Assembly (NCBI RefSeq): GCF_016862375.1
Contig: NZ_BOMV01000005.1
Span: 62,001 to 126,000 of the forward strand
Direction of reading: 5' to 3'
DNA length: 64,000 bases
Source: Paractinoplanes rishiriensis
Lineage (GTDB): Bacteria; Actinomycetota; Actinomycetes; Mycobacteriales; Micromonosporaceae
The position numbers and the translations under genes were made by a program. Positions 8,555 through 16,868 of the stretch are shown piece by piece. The notes beneath the pieces are model-generated. The model made no database searches and was not told the origin of the DNA. It was given only the letters and a program-made list of their open reading frames with translations. Position 1 is the stretch's first letter, and each line of letters starts with the position of its first letter.

Positions 8555-9592
8555 CAGCGGGAGCAACTGGCGGCCCTGCCGTTCGATCTCGCGCAGGTAC
8601 GGGGTGTCGGAGAGGACGAAGTGCGTGATGCCCAGGTTCTGGTACCTGCGCAGCGACTTGGCCACGTCCTCGGCCGAGCCGACCAGCCAGGTGGTGGCCG
8701 CACCGCCGCCGCCGACCTTGCCCGGGGTGGTGTAGAGGTTGTCGTCCAGCACCTCACCCCGGGCGGCCAGGTCGAGCAGCCGCTGCTGGCCTACGGCGGC
8801 CACCCGCAGCGGGTCGCGGTGCGCGGTGCCGCGGCCCGCCGCCATCTCGGCCACCTTGGCCTCGGCGTCCCGCCAGGCCTCCTCGGTGGTGTCCCGGATC
8901 AGCGTGGTGATCCGCAGGCCGAACTCGAGCGGCGCGTGCTCGCGGCCGAGTTCGGCGCTGAGCCGCTTGAGCCGCTCGATCCGCTCCCGGACGCCGTCCA
9001 GCGGTTCGCCCCAGAAGAGCTGCACGTCGGCCTCGGTGGCGGCGACCCGCTCGGCGGCCTCGGACGCGCCGCCGAAGTAGAGCCGGGGCGGGGTGTCCGG
9101 GCGCAGCGCCAGGGTCGAGCCGGTGACGCCGAAGTGCTCGCCCCGGAAGGTGACGTTCTCGGCGGTCCAGAGCCGGCGCACGAGTTGCAGGAACTCGCGG
9201 GTCCGGGCATAGCGGTGCGCCTGGTCACCCTCGCTGTCCCCGTACGCCGCCAGGTTGTCCTTACCGGACACGATGTTGATCAGCACCCGGCCGCCGGTGA
9301 GGTGGCTCAGGGTGGCCGCCGCCGAGGCGAAGTTGGCCGGCCGCCAGTATCCCGGCCGGATCGCGATCAGCGGCTGAAAGGTCGTGGTGCGGGCTGCCAG
9401 AGCGGTGGCCACCGTGAACGTGTCGGGCCGTCCCCACCCGGTGCCGAGCAGCGCACCGCCCCAGCCGTGTTCCTCGAGCAGCCGGGCGTGCCGGGTCAGC
9501 GTCTCCAGGCTGTTGTGGCCCGCCACGGCATCGTCGCCGCGGTGTCCCGGCAGGGCCTGGTTCGGGATGTACCAGAGAAACGTGCCGCTCAT
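8543..9592 (-). CDS. SsuD-like LLM-class FMNH2-dependent alkanesulfonate monooxygenase
   Basis: 349 residues of the bacterial luciferase-like (LLM) fold. The run G-R-V-L-I-N-I-V-S-G, the E-F-L-Q-L-V-R-R-L-W helix and the L-Y-F-G-G-A-S motif are typical of SsuD and relatives, which use FMNH2 and O2 to cleave C-S bonds in alkanesulfonates. No signal peptide. It starts at an ATG with GGGGAAGG upstream. The divergent neighbour is a nitroreductase that could supply reduced flavin, although it is not a standard SsuE. An inverted repeat between the two starts (9613-9638) may set joint regulation by sulfur status. Other LLM substrates remain possible. Confidence 0.85.
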   Translation of the reverse strand: MSGTFLWYIPNQALPGHRGDDAVAGHNSLETLTRHARLLEEHGWGGALLGTGWGRPDTFTVATALAARTTTFQPLIAIRPGYWRPANFASAAATLSHLTGGRVLINIVSGKDNLAAYGDSEGDQAHRYARTREFLQLVRRLWTAENVTFRGEHFGVTGSTLALRPDTPPRLYFGGASEAAERVAATEADVQLFWGEPLDGVRERIERLKRLSAELGREHAPLEFGLRITTLIRDTTEEAWRDAEAKVAEMAAGRGTAHRDPLRVAAVGQQRLLDLAARGEVLDDNLYTTPGKVGGGGAATTWLVGSAEDVAKSLRRYQNLGITHFVLSDTPYLREIERQGRQLLPLLRD

Positions 9593-9612
9593 CGGTGCCG
9601 CCTTCCCCTAGA

Positions 9613-9638
9613 CCTATAAAGCAGATAGCTTTTATAGG
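9613..9638. promoter_or_regulatory. inverted repeat operator in the sulfonate divergent promoter
   Basis: Arms cctataaagc (9613-9622) and gcttttatagg (9628-9638) are complementary with a single unpaired base, separated by 5 bp. They sit in the 72-bp gap between the SsuD-like gene (start 9592, minus) and the nitroreductase (start 9665, plus). The arms also contain TATAAA/TATAGG-like -10 elements on both strands, so a bound repressor would block both promoters. Confidence 0.6.
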
Positions 9639-9664
9639 AATACCACACCACGGGAGGCTCCTCG

Positions 9665-10462
9665 ATGTCCGTTGTTGCCCGCTACGGCGATCCGGCCGCG
9701 TCCCTGACGGTCGCCTCCGAGGTGCTGGCCCTGCAACTGGCCCGCCGCTCGGTGCGCCGGTTCGGCGACCGCCCGGTCACCGAGGAGGAACTGGCCGCCC
9801 TGGTCGCGGCCGCCCAGTCGGCGCCCACCTCGTCCAACCTCCAGCCGTGGAGCGTGGTGGCGGTGCGCGACCCGGACCGCAAGGACCGGCTCGCCGAGTT
9901 GGCCGGCCGGCAGGCGTTCATCAGCCAGGCGCCGCTGTTCCTGATCTGGGTCGCCGACCTGAGCCGGGCCCGGCGGCTCGCCCGCCGCTCGGGCACCGAG
10001 GTGGTCGCCGCCGACTACCTGGAGACCACCATCATCGGCTTCGTCGACACCGCGCTGGCCGCCCAGAACACCGTGCTGGCCGCCGAGTCGCTGGGGCTCG
10101 GCTCGGTGTTCGTCGGCGCGATCCGCAACCACCCCGAGGCGGTGGCCGCCGAACTGGGCCTGCCGCCGCACACCGTGGCGGCGTTCGGCCTGGCCGTGGG
10201 CACACCCGACGCGACCGAGCCGGCCGGCGTCAAGCCCCGCCTGCCGCAGGCGGCCGTGCTGCACCGGGAGCGGTTCGACGCGGCCGCCGCGGACACCCAC
10301 ATCGCCGCCTACGACGAGCGGCTCTCCACCTACAACACCCGGTACGGGCTGCCCGGCAACTGGAGCGACCGGGTGCTGGCCCGGCTGCGCGGCCCCGAGT
10401 CGATGGCCGGCCGGCACACGTTGCGGCAGACCCTGGAACGGCTGGGCCTACCCTCCCGCTAG
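9665..10462 (+). CDS. nitroreductase-family NAD(P)H:FMN oxidoreductase
   Basis: A 265-residue flavoprotein of the NfsA/FRP type. It shows the FMN-binding start R-R-S-V-R-R-F, the S-A-P-T-S-S-N-L-Q-P-W-S loop and the G-L-G-S-V-F-V-G-A-I-R segment. Such enzymes reduce quinones, nitro compounds or free flavin with NADPH. The neighbouring SsuD-like monooxygenase needs FMNH2, so a flavin-reductase role is an attractive inference from context. RBS GGGAGG lies 7 bp before the ATG. The 3' end overlaps the convergent YdcF-like gene by 15 bp. Confidence 0.88.
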   Translation: MSVVARYGDPAASLTVASEVLALQLARRSVRRFGDRPVTEEELAALVAAAQSAPTSSNLQPWSVVAVRDPDRKDRLAELAGRQAFISQAPLFLIWVADLSRARRLARRSGTEVVAADYLETTIIGFVDTALAAQNTVLAAESLGLGSVFVGAIRNHPEAVAAELGLPPHTVAAFGLAVGTPDATEPAGVKPRLPQAAVLHRERFDAAAADTHIAAYDERLSTYNTRYGLPGNWSDRVLARLRGPESMAGRHTLRQTLERLGLPSR

Positions 10463-11107
10463 CGCGTCGCGCACCTCGCCGCTCGGTGGCGACTCCACCG
10501 CGGGCGGGCGGCCGCGCAGCGCGTCCCAGGCCGCTTTACCGCTGGCCAGGTAGTCGCGGGCGGACTTCTCGGCGAGCAGCGTGGCCGGGCAGCCCGGGCA
10601 GCGGGCCGGCACCCCGGACGCGTCCAGGCCGATCGCGCGGCACAGCGTCACGGCCCGGGACAGGTGATAGGCCTGGGTCACCACCAGGGCGCGGTCGAGG
10701 CCGTAGACGTCGCGGGCCCGCCGGCAGGAGTCGTACGTGTCCAGGCCGTGCGGGTCGGCCACGATGCGCCGCGGGTCGACGCCGAGGCCGGTGAGGTGGC
10801 GGGCCATGGCGGCCGGTTCGTCGCCGGACGCGCCACCGCCGTCGCCGGAGAGCAGGACCACCCGGGCCTTGCCGGCCTGCACCAGGGCCGCCGCGGTCTC
10901 CAGGCGTCCGGTCAGCCGGTCGCCCGGGGTGCCGTCCGGCCGGACCTCGGTGCCCAGCACGATCACCACGTCGGCCGCGGGGGCGCCGGACTCGGTGAAC
11001 TCGTGACCCCGCGCCGCCAACTCCGTCCACGCCCACGGCGTACTCGCCAAAAAGAGCAGGACGAGCGCACCCAGCACAACCCACCACCCGCGGCGTTTCG
11101 TGATCAC
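10448..11107 (-). CDS. YdcF/SanA-like DUF218 membrane-anchored protein
   Basis: A 219-residue protein with one N-terminal membrane helix (about residues 5-25) followed by a DUF218 domain: D-V-V-I-V-L-G, then L-T-G-R-L-E-T-A-A-A-L-V-Q-A-G, L-S-G-D-G and the V-V-T-Q-A-Y-H-L-x-R-A motif. E. coli SanA and ElyC of this family act in envelope integrity and wall-precursor lipid handling; the reaction is unknown. GTG at 11107 is preferred over the longer frame start at 11188 because it puts positive charges directly before the membrane helix. It sits next to two peptidoglycan-related genes on the other strand, which fits an envelope role. Confidence 0.82.
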   Translation of the reverse strand: MITKRRGWWVVLGALVLLFLASTPWAWTELAARGHEFTESGAPAADVVIVLGTEVRPDGTPGDRLTGRLETAAALVQAGKARVVLLSGDGGGASGDEPAAMARHLTGLGVDPRRIVADPHGLDTYDSCRRARDVYGLDRALVVTQAYHLSRAVTLCRAIGLDASGVPARCPGCPATLLAEKSARDYLASGKAAWDALRGRPPAVESPPSGEVRDALAGG

Positions 11108-11174
11108 GCACCGACACTTTAGGTGGCGCTGAAAAGTATTGCCGTCCCGGCGGACGGCACCGAGGGTCTGGCCC

Positions 11175-13301
11175 ATGGCCATCACCATTCATCCACGCGC
11201 GACCTGGGGCCGGTATGTGATCACCAACCGGGCGCACGCCGAGGCGCCGCCGGAGGTCAGCGACAACCCGGACTGGGATCCGCGGGCCGGCGTCTTCATC
11301 CACTACCGCGGCGGGGGCATCCCGGGTTCGGACTACCCCGACGAGGAGGCCTGCCAGCGGGACATCGCCCTCGTTTACACCGAGCACACGTTCGACGACA
11401 AGTTCAACGGCGACATCGGATACAACTTCCTGATCTGCCGGCACGGCAACATCTACGAGGGCCGGGGCTATGAACGGGGCGAGGCAAACCAGCGCGGCGT
11501 GACCCCGGAGGGATGGCTGCGCAACGCGAACTTCTTCTCGATCTGCGCCCTCATGCGAGCCGACCACGTCGCCGGCGAAACCCTGCTGCGGACATTCCGA
11601 GCGCTCATCCAGCACCTGCGGGAGACCAGGGGCACCGGGCCGGCGATCTATCCCCATTCCTTCGAGTACCCCGAGACCGCCTGCCCGGGCAACCTGCACA
11701 TGTACGCCAAACCGGGCTCGACCATCGACCCGAACTTTCCCTGGACCGGCGTCGGCGACATCTACGTCTACGCGGCCCAGCGCTGGGTCAACGAGACCTA
11801 CCAGGACGTACCCGGCTACGTCCGCTGCCCCGAGCACGGCCGCACCGGCTGGTCCACGGTCCATTCGCTGACCCAGGCACTCCAGCACGAACTCGGTATC
11901 TCGCCGGTGGTGCAGAGCTTCGGCAGCGCGACCTTCACGGCGGTGAAGAACCGCAACCGGCTGCCCGCCCAGGAGTCCAACAGCAACCTGATCCGGATCT
12001 ACAACAGCGCGCTCTGGTGCAAGGGCTACTGGAACGACCCGGACCTGGACGACTGGACCCTCGAGTCACAGAACTCGCTGGAGCGGCTGTTCGGCGACGC
12101 CGGCTTCGCCTACACCGACGACGCGCTGCGCACCCGGATGTGGCCGCACATCTGCAAGGCGCTGCTGCGGATGGACCAGTTCAAGCTGGTGCCGGGCGGC
12201 GACCCGACGATCCGGCGGGTGCAGCAGCGGCTCAACCAGCGGTACGTGGCGCAGGTCGGCATCCCGGCGATGAGCCTGGTGCCGTGCGACGGCTACTACT
12301 CGCGGGACGTGCAGCAGGGCTTCCTGATGAGCATCCAGCACGAGATCGGGATCGACCTCGGCACCATCAACGGCAACTTCGGCCCGGGCACCCAGGCCGG
12401 GCTGCGCGGCCGGGGTTCCCAGCCGCTCAGCGGCGACCTTCGGTACCTGTTCCGGGCCGCGTGCTATTTCAACTCGCTCACCCAGCAGCCCGCCTATCAG
12501 GCGGGCGACCTGGACACCGACGTTGAAACCGCCGCACACACCGCCTGGGTGCGCGCGTTCCAGCATTTCTCGCAGATACCGCAGACCGGCACCAACGACT
12601 ACACCACCTGGGCGCAGTTGCTGGTGTCGTGCGGCGACACCGGACGGCCGGCCACCGGCTGCGACTGCATCACCGAGATCACCCCGGCCCGCGGGCAGGC
12701 GCTGTACGCGGCCGGCTACCGGATCGTCGGGCGTTACCTGGACGAGCACATCGCGCCCGGCGACCCGTCCTATCTCGGCAAGGCCCTCAAGCCGGGCGAG
12801 CCGCGGACCATCCTGAACGCCGGGCTGCGCCTGCTGCCGCTGTTCCAGTGGAACGGCACCGCGCTGGCGAACTTCACCTACGACAAGGGCTACACCCAGG
12901 CGCTGAGGGCCCACGAGAAGTCGGTGGAGCACGGCCTGCCGCCGGGCACCTGCGTCTACTTCGCGGTCGACTACGACGCGCTGGACGCCGACATCGACAG
13001 CGACATCAAGCCGTACTTCCGGGGCGTGGCGGACGGCCTGGCCGCAACCGGCAACCGGTACGGGTACGGCGTCTACGGCTCGCGCAACGTGTGCACCCGG
13101 GTCAGCCGCGAGGTGGGCGCCCGCTGGTCACTGGTCTCCGGCATGTCCTGGGGCTTCTCCGGCAACCTCGGCTTCCCGCTGCCGGAGAACTGGTCGTTCA
13201 ACCAGATCCGCGAGTTCGACTTCCAGCCCGGGTGGGGCCTCGACCACGACGTGTGGCGCGACGGCGGCGACCCCGGCGTTTCCAGCCTGGTCAGCGGTTA
13301 G
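11175..13301 (+). CDS. PGRP-type amidase fused to DUF1906 (Rv2525c-like glycoside-hydrolase fold) protein
   Basis: 708 residues with three parts. Residues 1-190 resemble a peptidoglycan-recognition/N-acetylmuramoyl-L-alanine amidase domain, with I-H-Y-R-G (first metal His), I-G-Y-N-F-L-I-C-R-x-G-N-I-Y-E-G-R-G, and H-S-F-E-Y-P-E-T-A-C-P-G carrying the second His and the Cys ligand. Residues ~210-480 hold repeat-like segments with V-Q-Q-R-L-N-Q-R similar to peptidoglycan-binding modules. Residues ~490-705 are DUF1906, beginning at G-C-D and containing I-V-G-R-Y-L and V-Y-F-A-V-D-Y-D, as in Rv2525c. ATG 11175 has CGAGGGT 8 bp upstream. No signal peptide is visible, so export, if any, is by lysis, Tat or another route. 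The next gene begins 9 bp later. Confidence 0.85.
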   Translation: MAITIHPRATWGRYVITNRAHAEAPPEVSDNPDWDPRAGVFIHYRGGGIPGSDYPDEEACQRDIALVYTEHTFDDKFNGDIGYNFLICRHGNIYEGRGYERGEANQRGVTPEGWLRNANFFSICALMRADHVAGETLLRTFRALIQHLRETRGTGPAIYPHSFEYPETACPGNLHMYAKPGSTIDPNFPWTGVGDIYVYAAQRWVNETYQDVPGYVRCPEHGRTGWSTVHSLTQALQHELGISPVVQSFGSATFTAVKNRNRLPAQESNSNLIRIYNSALWCKGYWNDPDLDDWTLESQNSLERLFGDAGFAYTDDALRTRMWPHICKALLRMDQFKLVPGGDPTIRRVQQRLNQRYVAQVGIPAMSLVPCDGYYSRDVQQGFLMSIQHEIGIDLGTINGNFGPGTQAGLRGRGSQPLSGDLRYLFRAACYFNSLTQQPAYQAGDLDTDVETAAHTAWVRAFQHFSQIPQTGTNDYTTWAQLLVSCGDTGRPATGCDCITEITPARGQALYAAGYRIVGRYLDEHIAPGDPSYLGKALKPGEPRTILNAGLRLLPLFQWNGTALANFTYDKGYTQALRAHEKSVEHGLPPGTCVYFAVDYDALDADIDSDIKPYFRGVADGLAATGNRYGYGVYGSRNVCTRVSREVGARWSLVSGMSWGFSGNLGFPLPENWSFNQIREFDFQPGWGLDHDVWRDGGDPGVSSLVSG

Positions 13302-13310
13302 GAGATGGTC

Positions 13311-13844
13311 ATGGTCACCCGGAGGAGTCTGCTGGGCGCCGCCCTGATCGGCCTGGTGCCCGGCAGTTCAGCAAAAACCGCCCCGGACGCGATCGAGGAG
13401 TTCCGGATCGCCGGCTCGGCCGCCACGGTGCTCCTGCGCCGCGGGCCGGCCGCCGCGGTCCTGCTGCACGTGTGCCGCCGCTGGCACTACGAGATCGCCC
13501 CGCTGGACACCGGCGAGGGCGGCGTCACCGGGTACACCACCGACCGCACGACGGCCGCCGGCTTCGAGACCAACCACCGGTCCGGCACGGCCGTCGCGCT
13601 CTACCCGCGGGCGTACCCGCTGGGCGGCAGCGAGCGGCTGTGGCCGCACCAGGAGGCCGTGGTGCGGGACATCCTGCGCGACTGCGAGGGTGTCGTGGTC
13701 TGGGGCGGCGACCTGTCCCCGGTCAAGATGTCGCACTTCCACGTCGTCACGGCGGGCGCCACGCTGACCCGGGTGGCCGACCGCCTGGACACCAGCCGGC
13801 ACCGGGCCCGGCGCCGGCGGATCCGTCGGTATGCCGATGGGTGA
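13311..13844 (+). CDS. VanY/M15_4-like peptidase relative, secreted, with altered zinc site
   Basis: A 177-residue protein with a twin-arginine-like start (T-R-R-S-L-L-G-A-A-L) and cleavage near G-S-S-A-K-T. The body matches the M15_4 (D-Ala-D-Ala carboxypeptidase/endolysin) core: H-R-S-G-T-A-V-A-L corresponds to H-x-x-G-x-A-x-D-L, followed by the helix W-P-H-Q-E-A-V-V-R-D-I-L and V-V-W-G-G-D then S-H-F-H-V. The Asp zinc ligand of the first motif is Ala and M-H-F-E is replaced by S-H-F-H, so catalysis is doubtful. ATG 13311 is preferred over 13305 because GGAG (13301-13304) lies 6 bp before it. It is probably co-transcribed with the PGRP-DUF1906 gene. Confidence 0.75.
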   Translation: MVTRRSLLGAALIGLVPGSSAKTAPDAIEEFRIAGSAATVLLRRGPAAAVLLHVCRRWHYEIAPLDTGEGGVTGYTTDRTTAAGFETNHRSGTAVALYPRAYPLGGSERLWPHQEAVVRDILRDCEGVVVWGGDLSPVKMSHFHVVTAGATLTRVADRLDTSRHRARRRRIRRYADG

Positions 13845-13860
13845 CGCGGCGTCGTGAGCG

Positions 13861-16677
13861 CTAAGCGACCCGGTGCTTTCCCATGATGACGCGGGAGGCC
13901 GCGGCCCTGCTGCGCACCTGAAGTTTGTCGAAGATGTGGCCCACGTGGACGCCGACCGTGCGCTCCGAGATGAACAGCCGCTCGCCGATCTCGCGGTTGG
14001 TCAGTCCTTCCGCCACCGCGGCGAGGACTTCCCGCTCGCGTTGGGTGAGAACGTCCAGTTTGTCGCTCGGCTCGGGGGCGGGCGGCTCGGTGGGTATGTC
14101 GTCGTCGAGCACGAGCCGGAACCGCTGAGCGGTCGCCACGATCTCGGCGGCGAACGGGCGGGCACCCATCGCATCCGCCGTCCGGTACGCCTCGCGCAAC
14201 GCCGTGGTCGCCACCGCCCGGCGGCTCCGGCCGTGCAGCAGCGCCTCGGCCTGGCGCAGCCGGCAATACGCAGCCGGATAGGGCTGATGACGGTGGTCCC
14301 AGGTAGCCGCCGCCCGCGCCCACCGGCCCGCATCCGGCCGGTCTTCGATCCGGCCCAGCTCGCCCGCGCAGAGGTCCAGATAGCCGTCCACCACCGCGCG
14401 AACCGGCGGCGCCACGCTGCCTGAGCCGTCGGCGACCCGGTCCACCACCGTCCGTAACCGGCGCACCGCGCCCGGATCGACGGCGACCCCCCTGGCGTGC
14501 GCCTCGGCCTCGGCCCGCAGGCCGTGCCAGGCCAGCACGCCGAGCAGCACCAGGTCGTCGGAGCGGGTCTCGGTCAGTCCGTGCTGCACGGCGGCGCGGG
14601 CCGCGTCGTGGCGTCCCTGCAACATGGCAAGACCGGCACGCAGGGTGAGCATCGGCAGCACATGCCGGGCGCCGCCGCCGGCCAGCAGGGTGGCCACCGC
14701 GTCCAGGTCACGGTGCGCGGCGTCGACGTCGCCGAAGCCGACCCAGAGCCGGCAGCGGGCCAGCAGCAGCTCGACCGCGTCGGCGCCGGACGGCCGGTGC
14801 TGCATGGCGGCCTCGAGCACGGCGTCGGCCTCGGCCCACTGCCCGACCCGGAACAGGCCGTTGGCGGCGATCGCGAGCAGGCGGGTCTGGTAGGTGCGGC
14901 CGGCGCCGAGTGAGGCCAGCCGTTCCGCGCCGCGGCGGGCGACCAGCACTCCCTCCTCGACGTTGTTGAGCGGCCCGGCCAGCAGCTCGGCGAGGTGCAG
15001 GTAGGCGACGCCGAGGTCGACGGGGTGGCCGGAACCCTCGGCAATTTCCACGGCCTGGCGAAGGACGGCAAGGCCGCCGGCCGGGTCTTCCCGGAACGCA
15101 GAGCTGAAGCCGAGGGCGGCGCTGGCCCGGACCAGGTCGGCGGTGGTGCCGTTCTCGGTGGCCAGGTCGAGCGCGGCGGACGCCCGCTCGAACGCGTCAC
15201 CGTATCGGCCGAGGTGAAGGAGCAGCTCGGCGAGGTGGGCCGCGGCGGACGCGCGCTGCCGCGGGGTGCTGTCGGGGGCGTCCAGGGCCAGCTCGTACTC
15301 CGCCTCGGCGGTGACTGAGCGGCCGGCGGCCGCGAGGTAGCGCGCCCGGCGCAGGTGCAGCTCGCAGCGGCCGGGTGCGTCCGGGCGGCCGGCCAGCTCG
15401 GCCAGGCGGGCCAGGGCGCGCTGGTGCTCGCCGCACAGGTGCGCCGCCTCGGCGGCGTGGGTCAGCAGCTCGGTGCGCTCGGGCGAGTCCCCGGAGGTCA
15501 GGTCGAGGGCCAGGGACCAGTAGCGGTTCGCCTCGGTGAAGCCGTACATCTGCTCGGCGGCGTGTGCGGCCGCCAGCGCCGAGGGAAGCGCCCGTCCCGG
15601 GTCACCGGCGTTCTGCCAGTGATGCACCAGACGGGCATGGTCGACAGATTCGGCCGCCTCCAGCGCCTGTGCGTAGCGGAGATGGAGGGCCGTGGCCTCG
15701 GCCGGCAGCACCTCTGCCGCCAGGACCTCGGCGACCAAGCGGTGCCGCAGCCGGTAACCATCGGGACCGCTGGTCACGAACCGGTGCGCCACGGCCGTCC
15801 GTACGGCCTCAATCAGATGGTCCTCGGGCAGACCGGCTACCCGGCCCAGCGAGGCGTGCCCGATCGGTTCGACACCGGCCGCGATCGCGCGCACCACCGT
15901 GTACGCGTTCGGCGGCAACTCGTCCACCCGGGCGAGAAAGATCTCGCGCAGCGTGTCGGACAGCTCAACCCGGCCCTCGCGCAGGTCCCGGGCCAGCTCC
16001 TCGACCACGAACGGATTACCGCCGGAGCGCTGGTAGACCCGCTCGGCGTCCGCCGCCTCGATGCCACCGCCGGCGATCGCGTTGACCAGCGCGAGCGTCT
16101 GCTCACGGTCGAGGGGGGCCAGGTCGACCACCTTGACCGAGCGCAGCCGGCGTAACTCGGCCAGTACCCGGCGCAGCGGGTGGGCGCCGTGCAGCGCCTC
16201 GGTGCGCACCGCGGCCAGCACCGAGAGGGGGACATCGCCGAGGCCGGCGAGCAGGTAGAGGAGCAGCTGGCGGGTGCTGCGGTCGGCCCACTGCAGATCG
16301 TCGAGGATCAACAGCAGACGCTGCTCGCCGGCGAAGTTCTGCAGCTCGAGGGAGACCCGTTCGAGAATGGCGCCCGCATCGCCGGCGCCGGTGTCGAACG
16401 GCTGCGGCCGGCGGTCGGACCGCCGCAAGGCCTGGAGGACCGGGTGCATCGGGGACGCGTCACCGATGTCGAGGCAGGTTCCGGACAGCACAGCGAAGCC
16501 CGACCCGCGCATCTTGTCGGCGATCTCCCGCAACAGCCGGGTCTTACCGACACCGCTCTCGCCGGTGACGAACACTGCTGCGGTGCCGCCGGGGCCGACG
16601 TCACGCAGGTCGGCCTGGACTTCGGCAAGCGTGCCGGTGCGCCCGACGAGCGGTCCGTCATCCCCCTCGCTGGCCAT
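13861..16677 (-). CDS. LAL-type LuxR-family transcriptional regulator (AAA ATPase-TPR-LuxR)
   Basis: A 938-residue regulator of the large ATP-binding LuxR (LAL/MalT-like) class. The N-terminal ATPase has Walker A G-E-S-G-V-G-K-T (39-46) and Walker B L-L-L-I-L-D-D-L-Q-W-A-D (~137-148). The middle ~500 residues are helical TPR-like repeats. The C-terminal LuxR helix-turn-helix (last ~65 residues) reads L-T-Q-R-E-R-E-V-L-A-A-V-A-E-G-L-T-N-R-E-I-G and S-E-R-T-V-G-V-H-V-G-H-I. Such proteins respond to a ligand and often govern secondary metabolism or catabolism. It is divergent from an orphan nucleotidyltransferase-like gene, with two perfect CTAG-centred palindromes in the gap that are candidate self-regulatory sites. 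Confidence 0.94.
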   Translation of the reverse strand: MASEGDDGPLVGRTGTLAEVQADLRDVGPGGTAAVFVTGESGVGKTRLLREIADKMRGSGFAVLSGTCLDIGDASPMHPVLQALRRSDRRPQPFDTGAGDAGAILERVSLELQNFAGEQRLLLILDDLQWADRSTRQLLLYLLAGLGDVPLSVLAAVRTEALHGAHPLRRVLAELRRLRSVKVVDLAPLDREQTLALVNAIAGGGIEAADAERVYQRSGGNPFVVEELARDLREGRVELSDTLREIFLARVDELPPNAYTVVRAIAAGVEPIGHASLGRVAGLPEDHLIEAVRTAVAHRFVTSGPDGYRLRHRLVAEVLAAEVLPAEATALHLRYAQALEAAESVDHARLVHHWQNAGDPGRALPSALAAAHAAEQMYGFTEANRYWSLALDLTSGDSPERTELLTHAAEAAHLCGEHQRALARLAELAGRPDAPGRCELHLRRARYLAAAGRSVTAEAEYELALDAPDSTPRQRASAAAHLAELLLHLGRYGDAFERASAALDLATENGTTADLVRASAALGFSSAFREDPAGGLAVLRQAVEIAEGSGHPVDLGVAYLHLAELLAGPLNNVEEGVLVARRGAERLASLGAGRTYQTRLLAIAANGLFRVGQWAEADAVLEAAMQHRPSGADAVELLLARCRLWVGFGDVDAAHRDLDAVATLLAGGGARHVLPMLTLRAGLAMLQGRHDAARAAVQHGLTETRSDDLVLLGVLAWHGLRAEAEAHARGVAVDPGAVRRLRTVVDRVADGSGSVAPPVRAVVDGYLDLCAGELGRIEDRPDAGRWARAAATWDHRHQPYPAAYCRLRQAEALLHGRSRRAVATTALREAYRTADAMGARPFAAEIVATAQRFRLVLDDDIPTEPPAPEPSDKLDVLTQREREVLAAVAEGLTNREIGERLFISERTVGVHVGHIFDKLQVRSRAAASRVIMGKHRVA

Positions 16678-16699
16678 GATTCCTCTCGCCTCTCGTATC

Positions 16700-16711
16700 C
16701 TACCTAGGTAG
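16700..16711. promoter_or_regulatory. palindromic operator CTACCTAGGTAG (proximal copy)
   Basis: A perfect 12-bp palindrome 23 bp upstream of the LAL regulator start. It shares the core TACCTAGGTA with the second copy at 16762-16775. CTAG tetramers are generally scarce in such genomes, which makes the pair stand out. Confidence 0.6.
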
Positions 16712-16761
16712 TTTCACGCTATCCTCCCAGTCAACCGGAAACCAGGGCTGAGCAACTCCCC

Positions 16762-16775
16762 GATACCTAGGTATC
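16762..16775. promoter_or_regulatory. palindromic operator GATACCTAGGTATC (distal copy)
   Basis: A perfect 14-bp palindrome, centre to centre about 63 bp (six helical turns) from the copy at 16700-16711, on the same face of the DNA. It lies 94 bp before the nucleotidyltransferase-like gene. The pair could support looping or cooperative binding and control of both divergent genes. Confidence 0.6.
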
Positions 16776-16868
16776 TTTCTCGTTCCGGCTCGGCAGAAGC
16801 AGCATATCGAGCGCCATCGCCTTAAAAGGCCCTCGACACCCTACGGCGCGACACGGAGGTGGCTTCTC

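Noticed and set aside
6514..8628. Plus-strand open frame of 704 codons
   Set aside because: Runs antisense through the XRE regulator and out of frame through the TauD-like gene.
8543..10462. Treating the sulfonate genes as a biosynthetic gene cluster
   Set aside because: All three enzymes are ordinary members of sulfur-scavenging or redox families and there are no scaffold-building genes.
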